Source: Gammaproteobacteria bacterium
GTDB lineage: Bacteria; Pseudomonadota; Gammaproteobacteria; Competibacterales; Competibacteraceae
Reading direction: 5' to 3'
NCBI GenBank assembly: GCA_024235035.1
Contig: JACKNE010000010.1
Coordinates: 62,001 to 126,000, forward strand
DNA: 64,000 bases
Position numbers and translations under genes: made by a program. The notes under the pieces are model-generated. The model was not told where the DNA came from. It did not search any database and was given only the letters and a program-made list of their open reading frames with translations. Positions 1 to 9,401 of the stretch are shown piece after piece. Numbering within the stretch: position 1 is the stretch's first letter; each line of letters begins with the position of its first letter.

Positions 1-1140
1 ATCGAGCCACGGCTCGATCGGGAGGTCGATCCCCTTTGGATTTCGCGCCAATCGCTGGAGGCCGGTACGACATTGCTCAAACCCGGTTGTGGCTGGCTGC
101 CTGCCTCGTGGATGTATGAGGAGGGCATGCGCCGGGCGCTACGCGCAGCTGCGCGAGCCGATGCAGCCGTGCTCACAGACTACGCTACCCCGTTGGGTCT
201 GCCGACGCTGCGCCAGGTGCTTGCCCGGCGCATGGCCGCTGCGGACATCGAAGTGTCGCCTGAACAGGTCTTGCTGACCGAGTCTGGTACCCAAGCCATC
301 GATCTGATTTGTCGCTTCCTTCTGGAACCGGGAGACACCGTACTGGTGGACGATCCCTGCTACTTTAATTTCCACGCTTTACTGCGAGCGCATCGTGCGA
401 AAGCGGTAGGCGTTCCATTCACCCCAAGCGGGCCAGATATCGCGGCGTTTGAAGCTGCCTTGCAGGAGCATTCCCCACGGATCTACATCACTAATTCCGG
501 CATCCACAATCCCACAGGGGCAACACTTTCTTCGGTCACTGCGCACCGGTTGCTAAAGTTGGTCGATGATACGAATCTCGTCATCGTCGAAGACGACATC
601 TTCGCAGACTTCGAGATTACCTCGGCGCCGAGGCTGGCGGCCTTCGATGGCCTCTCGTGCGTGATTCACATCGGCAGCTTTTCCAAGACTCTCTCGGCCT
701 CGCTGCGATGCGGCTACATCGCCGCACGCGCCGACTGGATCGACAGTCTGACCGATCTCAGGATCGCAACCAGCTTTGGCGGCGGACAACTGGCTGCCGC
801 TGTCCTGCTGGCCGCATTGACCGACAGTGGCTATCGCAAACACATGGAAGGTGTACGCCTAAAGCTGGCCGAGGCGAGGAGTAGGACCATTGCTCGTCTG
901 GATGCGATAGGCGTCAGACCCTGGATCGTCCCGCAGGCGGGCATGTTCCTCTGGTGCCAATTGCCTGTAGGCGTCGATGCGGCGGACATCGCTCGCTTCT
1001 GCTTAAAAGAGGGCATGGTGCTAGCCCCCGGCAATGCCTTCAGCCAATCGCTGAGCGCAAGCGGCTTCCTCCGCTTCAATGTCGCGCAGTCTGCGGACAA
1101 GCGGGTGTTCGATATACTGGCACGGGCGTTGTCTGGTTAG
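1..1140 (+). CDS. MocR/PdxR-type PLP-dependent regulator, C-terminal aminotransferase-like part (5' end outside window)
   Basis: The frame is open from base 1 and has no ATG near its beginning, so the gene starts upstream of the window. About 380 residues are visible and form a fold-type I aminotransferase domain: a large-domain stretch with ESGTQAIDLI, the NPTG-type loop (HNPTG), the D of the VEDDIFADF motif, and the lysine of GSFSKTLSASLR that would bind pyridoxal phosphate. The first 24 codons (DPLWISRQ...) resemble the linker that joins a GntR-type winged helix to this domain in MocR proteins. Known family: such proteins are usually PLP-responsive transcription regulators of vitamin B6, amino acid or transport genes. 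A plain aminotransferase is less likely because of the linker. The regulated gene is not identifiable here. Confidence 0.8.
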   Translation: MEPRLDREVDPLWISRQSLEAGTTLLKPGCGWLPASWMYEEGMRRALRAAARADAAVLTDYATPLGLPTLRQVLARRMAAADIEVSPEQVLLTESGTQAIDLICRFLLEPGDTVLVDDPCYFNFHALLRAHRAKAVGVPFTPSGPDIAAFEAALQEHSPRIYITNSGIHNPTGATLSSVTAHRLLKLVDDTNLVIVEDDIFADFEITSAPRLAAFDGLSCVIHIGSFSKTLSASLRCGYIAARADWIDSLTDLRIATSFGGGQLAAAVLLAALTDSGYRKHMEGVRLKLAEARSRTIARLDAIGVRPWIVPQAGMFLWCQLPVGVDAADIARFCLKEGMVLAPGNAFSQSLSASGFLRFNVAQSADKRVFDILARALSG

Positions 1141-1382
1141 TTATGCTGGCTCAAGATGTTTTAAGCTGGGTCAATGTGCCAAGAGCACGTGGCGTCAGTT
1201 TCGTGGTTTTGATGTTTTGGCCAAAATGATTCATCCTACTAAAGGCTTATATCTATTGAGAGTTAGGATTGGCTCAGGCTGCTGATGAAGGTGAGGTGAT
1301 ACCTTAAGAGATATAGTTGGTCAGGAACGAGGCTATCGACTGACTGTAGCCGATTAACCATTGCGTTTGAGAGGTGGCAACA

Positions 1383-2051
1383 ATGGTTCAGCTTTACACA
1401 GCGCTCGCCTACCCGAGATTGGCTGGCGTCGTTCGCCACGATCTTCCCAAAGTCGTGAACGATAAACGAAAATTCAATGCTTTCAAGAAATTTGGACAGT
1501 TCAATGAAGAAAAAGCCCGCGAAATCCTGAAGCCGGGATCAGATCCAGTGCTTTGCGTGTCGCAACTTCCCCCTGGAGTTTTCGGACAGTATCGTGCTGG
1601 CGACGAAATTCATATCAATCAAGTGATTGTTCAACAACATGAAAACATTATAAATTCATGGATCAATGCCAGTGCCTTTAAGGTTGGTAAACAAGATCAT
1701 TGGCTTGCTCTCGTGCAAAGAGCTACTTTGATCGTCGAATCCATCATCCTTCACGAGTTAGTTCATTGGGGAGATCTGAAAGCGGACGGACTGGACAGTG
1801 ATCCGGAAGCAATTCGGCTCGGCTGGAAAGACATCGGCCATATGTTTGTCCATCACGCCTATGGGGCTCAATTCGCGATCGAAATGGATCGAATCGAGCA
1901 ACGGCGAGTCAAGATTCCTAAAATGGATATCGAAGGCTGGATGGGTTGGGGAGTGATCGAATATGAAGGCGAGACTTACGCGATACCCTACGACCCATGG
2001 TATGGCCACGGAGCCGGCTCCGGTCCGCCACTGCCGCCAGGGTCGATCTGA
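1383..2051 (+). CDS. Orphan HExxH metallopeptidase-like protein (possible toxin-type peptidase)
   Basis: A 222-residue protein with no signal peptide or membrane segment. ATG at 1383 is chosen over GTG at 1374 because GAGAGG (1369-1374) sits 8 bases before it. Around residues 120-130 it has a hydrophobic helix followed by HELVHWGD, a canonical HExxH zinc-binding motif, with acidic residues (DLKADGLD) downstream that could supply further ligands. The C-terminus is Gly/Pro-rich. The layout (long helix, HELVHW, short domain, tail) recalls metallopeptidase domains at the ends of polymorphic toxins, but here the domain stands alone with no secretion leader and no obvious immunity gene. Flanking genes give no functional clue. 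The catalytic motif is seen; the toxin or effector role is inference. A housekeeping protease of unknown substrate is the alternative. Confidence 0.6.
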   Translation: MVQLYTALAYPRLAGVVRHDLPKVVNDKRKFNAFKKFGQFNEEKAREILKPGSDPVLCVSQLPPGVFGQYRAGDEIHINQVIVQQHENIINSWINASAFKVGKQDHWLALVQRATLIVESIILHELVHWGDLKADGLDSDPEAIRLGWKDIGHMFVHHAYGAQFAIEMDRIEQRRVKIPKMDIEGWMGWGVIEYEGETYAIPYDPWYGHGAGSGPPLPPGSI

Positions 2052-2151
2052 TTAGGACGCTTTCCCTACCCACTTGAATGATGCAAGCTTTCGACCTCTT
2101 CTTTCTCCGGGTCGAATAAGCACAAGAATCGATATCTAGCGAGTGACGATA

Positions 2152-5100
2152 TTACCGTCCTCGCCTGACACTGCGCTTTCGCCTTAGCATAGAGCCAGTG
2201 ATCTTCCCGGTCGCTTCTTCGGTCAGCCACATCCTTTCTAGCGCGCCGACGCCAGCCTTTTGTCCCATTTCGGTGAGATAGGCCCGCCGGAAAGCGATCA
2301 CCTTACCGTCCTTGGTAAAGGCGTCATCCCGTAATTCGATCAGTCCGGTTCCGGACATCGCCTCCAGTAATCGCTCGAATGCTCGTCGATCGCTTTGCCC
2401 TTCTGTCAGCCGTTCGCACAACTGGCGAGGCGTTTGCCCTTCGCGCCAACGCAATCCCTCCAGGATCTGCAAAGTCCACTGGCTTTCGATGCGATTCGGC
2501 CGGCGGGTGTGCCGGGCAGTGGCTGCCTGCGGTGCGCAGATATCACAAACGCCGCAAGGTTGATCGTCATCCTGGTCGCCGAAGTGGCGTACTAGTCGCA
2601 CCATTCGGCAACCGGTCGCTTTATCGGCGAACTCCAGCATTTGTCGGGGTTCCAGCAGCTTGTGTGCACTCTGCTGCTGGTAGGAGTCTTGCCAGCCGTC
2701 CTCGCCACGATAGAGATTGCCCTCTATGTCCCGTCGGGCGCCGCCATGCACCAACAGTTTTTCCACTCCGGTTTCGAACACCTCTGGGTCCATGCTCAGC
2801 CAATCTCGCACCACCACCCTGGGCTGTGGATCGGTGTTCAGGGCGAAAAAAACCCGCGCCAACTGATTGAGTTCCGGATAGCCGCGCCGATGAAAAAATT
2901 CATGAGTCCTTAAATCGGCGTAGGAATACAGCAGAAGCGCCCGAGCCGGTTGACCATCGCGTCCCGCCCGCCCGATTTCCTGGTAATAACCTTCAACGCT
3001 GCCCGGCAGAGCGGTATGAATCACCGTGCGAATATCCGGCTTGTCGATGCCCATGCCAAACGCAATCGTGGCGACGATCACCTGCAAGCGGCTGGCGCTG
3101 AACAGCCCTTGCACGCGCTCGCGCTCCGGTGGGTCCATGCCGGCGTGATAAGCGGCGGTTGGGTAATCTGCGCTGAGTTCCAGCGCCAGCGTCTCGGTCT
3201 CCTTGCGGGTGGGCGCATAGACGATGGCGGGGCGGCGGCTCGGATCGGTCAGAATCCGCCGCACGGTTTCATGCCGCTCCGGCTTGCGCGTCTCCACGGT
3301 TTCGACCGCCAGATTAGGCCGGCGGAAGCCATGAATATAGCGTTTTGCTGCGCGCATACCGAGTTGGGCGACGATATCATCCTGTACCAGCACGGTCGCC
3401 GTCGCGGTCAGGGCGATGATCGGGGCCGGTCGCAACAGGGGCAGATAGCTGCCCAGCATGCGGTAATCCGGGCGGAAATCATGCCCCCATTGCGAGATGC
3501 AATGCGCTTCATCGATCGCGATCAATACCGGTTTGCGCTTGGCCAGCATTTCAGGAAAACCGGGAATACGTAGCCGTTCCGGAGCGATGAACAGATAATC
3601 CAGGGTTCCGTGCAGATACTCGATACACACTTGGCGCGAAAGGATTCGCTCCCGCCCGGAGTGAATGCGTTCGGCGCGCAAGCCTAGTTCGCTTAGTTTG
3701 GCGACTTGATCTTCCATCAGCGCGATGAGTGGCGACACCACCAGCGTGGTTCCGGCCCGGGCGATGCCTGGTAGTTGAAAGCATAACGATTTGCCGGCTC
3801 CGGTCGGCATCACCAATAGCACATCCTGACCTTCGGTCACCGTTCGGCAGACTTGCTCCTGATAAGGCCGGAAAGCAGGCAGACGAAAGGCGTTCTGCAA
3901 GAGATCGAGCAGATGACCCACCGGTGTCGGTTGGCGTTGCGGCGGCGACTCCCGATCGGGATCGGTAGTTTCCAGTCTCTGCATGGCAGAGAGGCCGGTT
4001 GGCAAGAGGGGGGGTGCCACACTCAGCGTCAGCGCCACTGCGCGGGTCACGAAACTCGTGATATCGGCCATGAAGCCGGCTAAATCGCCTTCGCCGCGTT
4101 GAATGCGCTTTAAACGTGCTTCCCATTCACCGGTCATCGCCGGACTCTTGATCGGCGTCTGCACGGTCTCGATCAGATGAATACCACGCTCAGTGGCGTG
4201 CAAGGCTTTGCCATCACGGGTCAGGTATTGGCGTTTGAGCAAGGTTTCGATGATATCGGCGCGCGTGGCGGGCGTGCCCAGCCCATGTTCCTTCAGTGCC
4301 GCTGAGAGCTCCTTGTCCTCTAATTGCCGCCCGGCAGTCTCCATCGCCGTCAATAGCGTCGCTTCGGTAAGACGCGGTGGTGGCCGGGTCTGTTTGGCGA
4401 CGACGCGCGCCTCCAGCACCTGGCATGACTGGCCAGCCACTAAACCTGACGGCAGGCTTTGTTCGACGCTCTCCTCAGCGGCCTTCGCAGCTTCAGCGGT
4501 GGCCATTTTGAATGGCTTGCGCTTGCCGCCGGTTTTTCCCGTCGCTTCATTCGTGCCTACCTCCAGAATTTTCCAGCCTAACTGCTCGATAGACGTACCG
4601 CTGCTGTGATATCGGTCGACGATCATCTCTTCCTCTCCTCCCAATTCACTAGCAGGGGAAGGGGACTGAATAGCGGTGATCAGCGTGGTGATGGCCCAGA
4701 GGTGATCAGCGTGCCAAGCCATCAGCAGTCGACGGCAGATCAGGTCATAAATTTTACGCTCATCGACCGCTAGCGTTCGGGCGGGCGTCGGCGTGGGAAT
4801 GATCGCATGATGATCGGTGATCTTGTCGTCATCGACGAAGCGGTTACTTAATGGACGCTGACCCGCGCCCGGCGCCAGTCGATCCCGGTAGGGCTCTTCG
4901 ATCGCCGCGACGACAGCGCCCAGCGTCCCTGCCACCGATGTCGAGAGGTGTCGGCTGTCGGTGCGTGGGTAGCTGATCAGCTTGTGCTGTTCATACAATT
5001 TCTGGGCGATATCCAGGGTGGTTTGAGCGCTGAAGCCGTACAATCGGTTAGCGTGACGCTGCAATTCCGTCAGATCGTATAACAATGGCGGCGCAGCGCG

Positions 5101-5973
5101 GCGGGTTTCCGCATGGCGGGATTCGATGATGGCCTGGCCAGCCTTGGCGCGGGCAGCGATCCGTTGCGCTTCCTGGCCATCCGCCGGCAGGCGTTTGGCT
5201 TTGGATTCCGGGCGTTCGCCACGAAACCAGACGCCCTGGTAGTGTTCACGCCCGATGTCTGGCTGCGCTCCGGCCAGTGGTGGTGGAGGTTCCGGCGGTG
5301 TGAACGTCGCTACGACCTCCCGGTAATCTTCAGGGACAAAGGCGCGAATCGCCAAATCCCGCTCCACCACCATCGCCAGAGTTGGCGTCTGTACCCGACC
5401 GACCGACAACGCTTCGCCGCCATGGCTCCCACAAGCTAAGGTATAGGCGCGCGACAGATTCATCCCTACCAGCCAGTCCGCCCGACTGCGGCCCCGAGCG
5501 GCGGCGGCCAGTGGTTCGAACTCGCCACCATCGCGCAGCTTCTGGAAGCCTTGACGAATCGCGTCCGGGGTCAGCGAGGAAATCCACAAGCGGCGAATCG
5601 GTTTGCGGCAATCGGCGGCTTCGTAGAGGTAGCGAAAAATCAGCTCGCCTTCACGGCCGGCGTCGGTGGCGCATACGATCTGGTCGATGGCTGCATCGTT
5701 GAGAATCCGCCGAACCGTCTCGAACTGCTCGCGCGTGCGGTCGCCCACGATCAACGGCCAGCGTTCCGGCAGCATCGGCAACCCTTCGCGCCGCCAGTGT
5801 TTCCAGTTGGGATTGATTTCATGCGGTTCAGCCAATCGCACCAGGTGGCCGATCGCCCAGGTCACTACATAGCCATTGCCGTGCAGAAAGCCCGCACCAC
5901 GCTGGCGAGCGCCCAATACCTTGGCGATATCGCGGGCAACCGCCGGTTTTTCGGCGACGACTGCAATCCTCAT
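2152..5973 (-). CDS. DNA topoisomerase III fused to RecQ-type helicase (TopB-RecQ)
   Basis: One uninterrupted 1273-residue frame. ATG at 5973 begins MRIAVVAEKP, the normal topoisomerase III N-terminus; a further upstream start would add 19 unrelated residues. Residues 1 to about 650 are a type IA topoisomerase: Toprim motifs (AEKP; ATDAGREGELIF), SVGRVQTPTL, and the active-site region SYPRTDS with the tyrosine near residue 333, close to its position in E. coli TopB. From about residue 690 a RecQ helicase follows: MPTGAGKS (Walker A, near 722), DEAHCISQWGHDFRPDY (near 819), QEIGRAGRDG (motif VI, near 1001), then the four-Cys zinc region (CRMV...CGVCDIC) and a winged-helix-like tail; no clear HRDC domain. 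In bacteria the two enzymes are normally separate and cooperate to decatenate DNA. Fusion fixes a 1:1 ratio, like the RecQ-TopoIII core of eukaryotic dissolvasomes. Confidence 0.93.
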   Translation of the reverse strand: MRIAVVAEKPAVARDIAKVLGARQRGAGFLHGNGYVVTWAIGHLVRLAEPHEINPNWKHWRREGLPMLPERWPLIVGDRTREQFETVRRILNDAAIDQIVCATDAGREGELIFRYLYEAADCRKPIRRLWISSLTPDAIRQGFQKLRDGGEFEPLAAAARGRSRADWLVGMNLSRAYTLACGSHGGEALSVGRVQTPTLAMVVERDLAIRAFVPEDYREVVATFTPPEPPPPLAGAQPDIGREHYQGVWFRGERPESKAKRLPADGQEAQRIAARAKAGQAIIESRHAETRRAAPPLLYDLTELQRHANRLYGFSAQTTLDIAQKLYEQHKLISYPRTDSRHLSTSVAGTLGAVVAAIEEPYRDRLAPGAGQRPLSNRFVDDDKITDHHAIIPTPTPARTLAVDERKIYDLICRRLLMAWHADHLWAITTLITAIQSPSPASELGGEEEMIVDRYHSSGTSIEQLGWKILEVGTNEATGKTGGKRKPFKMATAEAAKAAEESVEQSLPSGLVAGQSCQVLEARVVAKQTRPPPRLTEATLLTAMETAGRQLEDKELSAALKEHGLGTPATRADIIETLLKRQYLTRDGKALHATERGIHLIETVQTPIKSPAMTGEWEARLKRIQRGEGDLAGFMADITSFVTRAVALTLSVAPPLLPTGLSAMQRLETTDPDRESPPQRQPTPVGHLLDLLQNAFRLPAFRPYQEQVCRTVTEGQDVLLVMPTGAGKSLCFQLPGIARAGTTLVVSPLIALMEDQVAKLSELGLRAERIHSGRERILSRQVCIEYLHGTLDYLFIAPERLRIPGFPEMLAKRKPVLIAIDEAHCISQWGHDFRPDYRMLGSYLPLLRPAPIIALTATATVLVQDDIVAQLGMRAAKRYIHGFRRPNLAVETVETRKPERHETVRRILTDPSRRPAIVYAPTRKETETLALELSADYPTAAYHAGMDPPERERVQGLFSASRLQVIVATIAFGMGIDKPDIRTVIHTALPGSVEGYYQEIGRAGRDGQPARALLLYSYADLRTHEFFHRRGYPELNQLARVFFALNTDPQPRVVVRDWLSMDPEVFETGVEKLLVHGGARRDIEGNLYRGEDGWQDSYQQQSAHKLLEPRQMLEFADKATGCRMVRLVRHFGDQDDDQPCGVCDICAPQAATARHTRRPNRIESQWTLQILEGLRWREGQTPRQLCERLTEGQSDRRAFERLLEAMSGTGLIELRDDAFTKDGKVIAFRRAYLTEMGQKAGVGALERMWLTEEATGKITGSMLRRKRSVRRGR

Positions 5974-6039
5974 GGCCAACTGGAAGCCGCCTGAAGAATG
6001 CATTGACCTTGAGGAGCAGTACGAAAACACTGCAGGGAA

Positions 6040-8829
6040 TCATTCATTGGCGGTCTCGTTAGCGGTCTCCGCCAGTATTGCGCGCAGCGCGGTTTCCACG
6101 GCTTTGAAGGTCGCCCGCAACCCGTTGCTCAAGTCGATCGCCTGTTCGATCTGGCCGGTGCGAGCGGCAGTCTCGATCTCTTGACAGTGCGTGGCGAAGC
6201 GGAGAGCACCCAGGGTTGCGCTGCTCGATTTCAGCGTGTGGGCGGAACGGAATAGCTTATCCTGATCCTCAGCGGTGCAGGCAGTTTCGACGGTGCCGAT
6301 CAATTGCCAGCCATTCTTCAGATAGATTTCGATCAGCTCGGCCAAAAAACTCGCCTTGTTCGGTGCTTGCAAGGCGTGAATCGTCTCCAGTGTCGCTAAA
6401 TCGATGATGGCCTCGGTGGATTCCGGAGGTGGATCGGGCGATGCCCAGAGGGGAGATTCCGCCATCGGCGCAACGGTGTCGAAGGTCGCCGGCGCCCAGC
6501 GCTGCAATATTTCCAACAACGCTGGACGGGTGAATGGTTTGGCCAGAAAATCATCCATGCCGCTAGCCAGACAGGCTTCCCGATCGCCCTCTAGCGCGTT
6601 GGCGGTGACAGCGATGATCGGAAGCCGGCGGTGGCCCATCGCCTGTTCTTGCACCCGCCATCGGTGAGTCGCTTCAAAACCGTCCATTTCGGGCATTTGG
6701 CAATCCATTAGCGCCAGGTCGAAACTGCTTTCCTTCAGGGTTTGCAGCGCCAACTGACCGTTTTCCACGACCTCGGTTTGGCAACCCAGTTTCTGCAACA
6801 TGATCAGCATCAATTGCTGGTTGATCGGATTGTCTTCCGCTAGCAGGATGTGCGCCGAGCAATGCGGTGTTGTGTTTGCGACTTGCCGGGCCGATGGGCT
6901 CTCTGGTAGGGCGCCCAGCATGGTCGCGGCCAGACTTTGGTATAGCAACTGGCGACGCACCGGCTTGTTGAGTGCTTGGGTGATGCCGGCCTGACGCAGG
7001 TCGTTTGTCTCGCCCAGCGTCAGTGAAGAAAGCAAGATCAAGCGAGTGGCCGCGATCACAGGGTCCGCCTTGATGGCGCGGGCTAGATCGAAGCCGGTCA
7101 TGTCCGGCATAGCCATGTCCAGCAGCGCTACGTCGTAGTGGAGACCAGATCGACAGGCGTTGCGCAATTTGACGAGCGCTTCGGTCCCGTTGCGTGCGCT
7201 GTCGCTGCGTAACTTCCAATTCGTCAGTTGATGACACAAAATCTCGCGGTTGAGGGGATGATCGTCCACCACCAGCACGCGTAAACCTTGGGGGAGCGCC
7301 GGTAGCTTCGGTTGGGTGAAGATCCGCTCCGACCGCGCCAGCCTGGCGGTGAAATCAAAGGTTGAACCCTGACCGGGGCTGCTGTCCACGCCGATCGTTC
7401 CACCCATGGCCTCGACCAGCTGTTTGGTGATCGCCAGCCCCAGGCCCGTTCCGCCAAACCGCCGGGTATGCGAGCTGTCCGCTTGGGAAAAGACCTTGAA
7501 CAAGCGAGACTGCATGGCTGGATCGATGCCAATGCCGGTATCGCGCACCGTGCTGCGTAGCAGCACTTGGTCGATGGCGTCGCTGGGTACGCACTCCAGA
7601 TTGACCACCACTTCACCCTGTTCGGTGAATTTGATGGCGTTGCCCACTAAATTGACCAACACCTGTTGAAATCGATTGGGATCGCCACGCACGGCGGCGG
7701 GCACTTCTGGCGCCACGCGACAGATGAGCTCCAAGCCCTTGTTGTGCGCGCGCTCAGCCAACATTTCACCGACCGTTTCCACTACTTGACGAGGGTCAAA
7801 ATCGATATCCTCTAGCTCCAGATGCCCTGCTTCGATCTTGGAAAAATCCAGGATGTCGTTGATGATGACCAGCAGCGCTTCTCCTGAATGGCGCACCATA
7901 TCCACGTAGCGCCGCTGAGTCGTGGTCAGCCGTGTGTCCAGCAATAATTCGTTCATGCCCAGCACCCCGTTCATCGGGGTGCGGATTTCGTGGCTCATGG
8001 TGGCGAGAAACTGGGATTTGGTCAGGCTGGCAGCCTCCGCCGTTTCCTTGGCCTGCTTGAGTTCCGCTGTGCGAATTTCCACCTCCTCTTCCAGTTGTTC
8101 ACGGTGGTGCGCTAGTTGTTCATCACGAGCCTGAATCTGCGTCAACATATCATTGAAGTTGTCGATCAGTTGCCCGACCTCGTCATGGCTGATTTTTGGC
8201 ACCCGCAGCGTGTAGTCTTTATCCTGGGCAATGCGCATGGCCGTGTGCGCCAACGCCAGGATCGGGTCGGTCAGGTAATGCCGGAAGTGCAAACCCACCC
8301 AGGCGGCCATGGCCAGGGCGACCAGCACCAAACCCGCCATACCGAGTAGATACAGACCTAGAATCCACCAGGAATCGCTGATATCCGCCAGCAAATGTAG
8401 GTTGCCGAGCTGTTCGCCATCCACGATGATTGGTTCATCGAGGTGAATCCAACGGATTCCATTGAACGTGCTGAAATGCCTGTGCAGCGTGGAGTTGCAG
8501 GGTTCATCGGTGTCGATCGGCGGGATGCTGTACCGGGCGAACGGCGAGCCATCGGGGTGGGTAATGCAGACAAACACGACATCCGGCGCGACCCGTAGGG
8601 CTTCCAAATTGGCTTCTGCGCTGCGCTCATCGTTGAAGGCCACAGCAGCTTGGCTGTTGACAGCGGTCATCCGCGCCAGAGTTGCCAGTTGGGTATGTAG
8701 ATCTTGTTGGAGCTTGATAGCGGCGCCGACGGCGAAGATGACCCAAGCCATGATTAAGGCGATCCCTGCTGTTAGCATCAGAATCAGAATGAACTTTCGG
8801 TGCAACGGCCAATCGCGTAAGTTCGCCAT
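6040..8829 (-). CDS. Hybrid sensor histidine kinase with CHASE8-like sensor, HAMP, HisKA, HATPase, two receiver domains and Hpt
   Basis: 929 residues. Start ATG 8829 is preferred over the TTG at 8850, which lies inside the upstream gene. Order of parts: TM1 (about 12-38), a periplasmic stretch of about 115 residues, TM2 (about 155-180), HAMP, coiled coil, phospho-acceptor SHEIRTP (about 280), HATPase boxes (NAIKFT, DTGIGI, GGTGLGL), receiver 1 (VVDDH...LLDMAMPD), receiver 2 (LAEDN...LMDCQMPEMDG), and a C-terminal Hpt with AHTLKSSSATLG. It is therefore a full internal phosphorelay of BarA type. The periplasmic part (LATLARMTAVNSQAAVAFNDE) resembles the CHASE8 sensor of the YfiN family, which fits the YfiR-like gene just upstream. 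It is last in a coupled operon, 10 bases after yfiR. The downstream response regulator is not in view. Confidence 0.9.
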   Translation of the reverse strand: MANLRDWPLHRKFILILMLTAGIALIMAWVIFAVGAAIKLQQDLHTQLATLARMTAVNSQAAVAFNDERSAEANLEALRVAPDVVFVCITHPDGSPFARYSIPPIDTDEPCNSTLHRHFSTFNGIRWIHLDEPIIVDGEQLGNLHLLADISDSWWILGLYLLGMAGLVLVALAMAAWVGLHFRHYLTDPILALAHTAMRIAQDKDYTLRVPKISHDEVGQLIDNFNDMLTQIQARDEQLAHHREQLEEEVEIRTAELKQAKETAEAASLTKSQFLATMSHEIRTPMNGVLGMNELLLDTRLTTTQRRYVDMVRHSGEALLVIINDILDFSKIEAGHLELEDIDFDPRQVVETVGEMLAERAHNKGLELICRVAPEVPAAVRGDPNRFQQVLVNLVGNAIKFTEQGEVVVNLECVPSDAIDQVLLRSTVRDTGIGIDPAMQSRLFKVFSQADSSHTRRFGGTGLGLAITKQLVEAMGGTIGVDSSPGQGSTFDFTARLARSERIFTQPKLPALPQGLRVLVVDDHPLNREILCHQLTNWKLRSDSARNGTEALVKLRNACRSGLHYDVALLDMAMPDMTGFDLARAIKADPVIAATRLILLSSLTLGETNDLRQAGITQALNKPVRRQLLYQSLAATMLGALPESPSARQVANTTPHCSAHILLAEDNPINQQLMLIMLQKLGCQTEVVENGQLALQTLKESSFDLALMDCQMPEMDGFEATHRWRVQEQAMGHRRLPIIAVTANALEGDREACLASGMDDFLAKPFTRPALLEILQRWAPATFDTVAPMAESPLWASPDPPPESTEAIIDLATLETIHALQAPNKASFLAELIEIYLKNGWQLIGTVETACTAEDQDKLFRSAHTLKSSSATLGALRFATHCQEIETAARTGQIEQAIDLSNGLRATFKAVETALRAILAETANETANE

Positions 8830-8839
8830 GCTCAATCGA

Positions 8840-9388
8840 TTACTCCACAATTTTTGCCATGCGCAGCATCTGGGCGTTCAATTTTAAGCCGGCGCGCCGC
8901 GCAGTGGTCAGATTGATGGCGAACTGTACTCGATCATTTTCGATGTACAGTTCGATTATACCGCCCTGATGAGCGAAATTCGGTATATCGCTGATCGTCA
9001 GCACTGGAGCTTGATCCAAAATGCGCTGGACCGCCTTGAGTTGCGATGTTTCGTCGGCGCCAAGGTACAGCATGTGACAGCTTCTCCAATCCCGCGCTGG
9101 GGGATTGATCGTAACGTCGATGCTGCGTCCCTGGGCCTGGCGCTGGGAGAGCAGGCGCAGCTTGCCATTGAGTGGTGCTTCGCCTAGAACACAGAGCCGT
9201 AATGGGGCAGCGACAGTGGCAAAGACACGGCTGGGCCACTCGATGAATTTGGCGAAATTGTAGACAAAACCTATTTTGACGCCGTGTTCCGCAGTTGAGT
9301 CGGCGTAGACGCTGGTGGCTTGGAACAGGAACACTGCCGTCAGGATAAACGCGATTTTCCATCCTAGCGCCTCATGCAAGAGGTTCAT
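8840..9388 (-). CDS. YfiR-like (DUF4154) periplasmic protein
   Basis: 182 residues with an N-terminal signal peptide (hydrophobic KIAFILTAVFLFQ, then a cleavage-like VYADS). ATG 9388 is chosen because an AGGCGAG site precedes it by about 8 bases; ATG 9415 is also possible and would overlap the receptor gene. The mature part has the family signatures VKIGFVYNFAKFIEWP, RLCVLGEAPL, CHMLYLG and GGIIELYIENDRVQFAINL. Known family: YfiR is a periplasmic inhibitor of the membrane diguanylate cyclase YfiN in Pseudomonas. Here no YfiN is adjacent; instead the next gene is a hybrid kinase with a YfiN-like periplasmic sensor, so the likely target is that kinase (inference). It sits between a TonB-dependent receptor and the kinase in one operon. 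Confidence 0.87.
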   Translation of the reverse strand: MNLLHEALGWKIAFILTAVFLFQATSVYADSTAEHGVKIGFVYNFAKFIEWPSRVFATVAAPLRLCVLGEAPLNGKLRLLSQRQAQGRSIDVTINPPARDWRSCHMLYLGADETSQLKAVQRILDQAPVLTISDIPNFAHQGGIIELYIENDRVQFAINLTTARRAGLKLNAQMLRMAKIVE

Positions 9389-9401
9389 TGATAGGGCTCG
9401 C

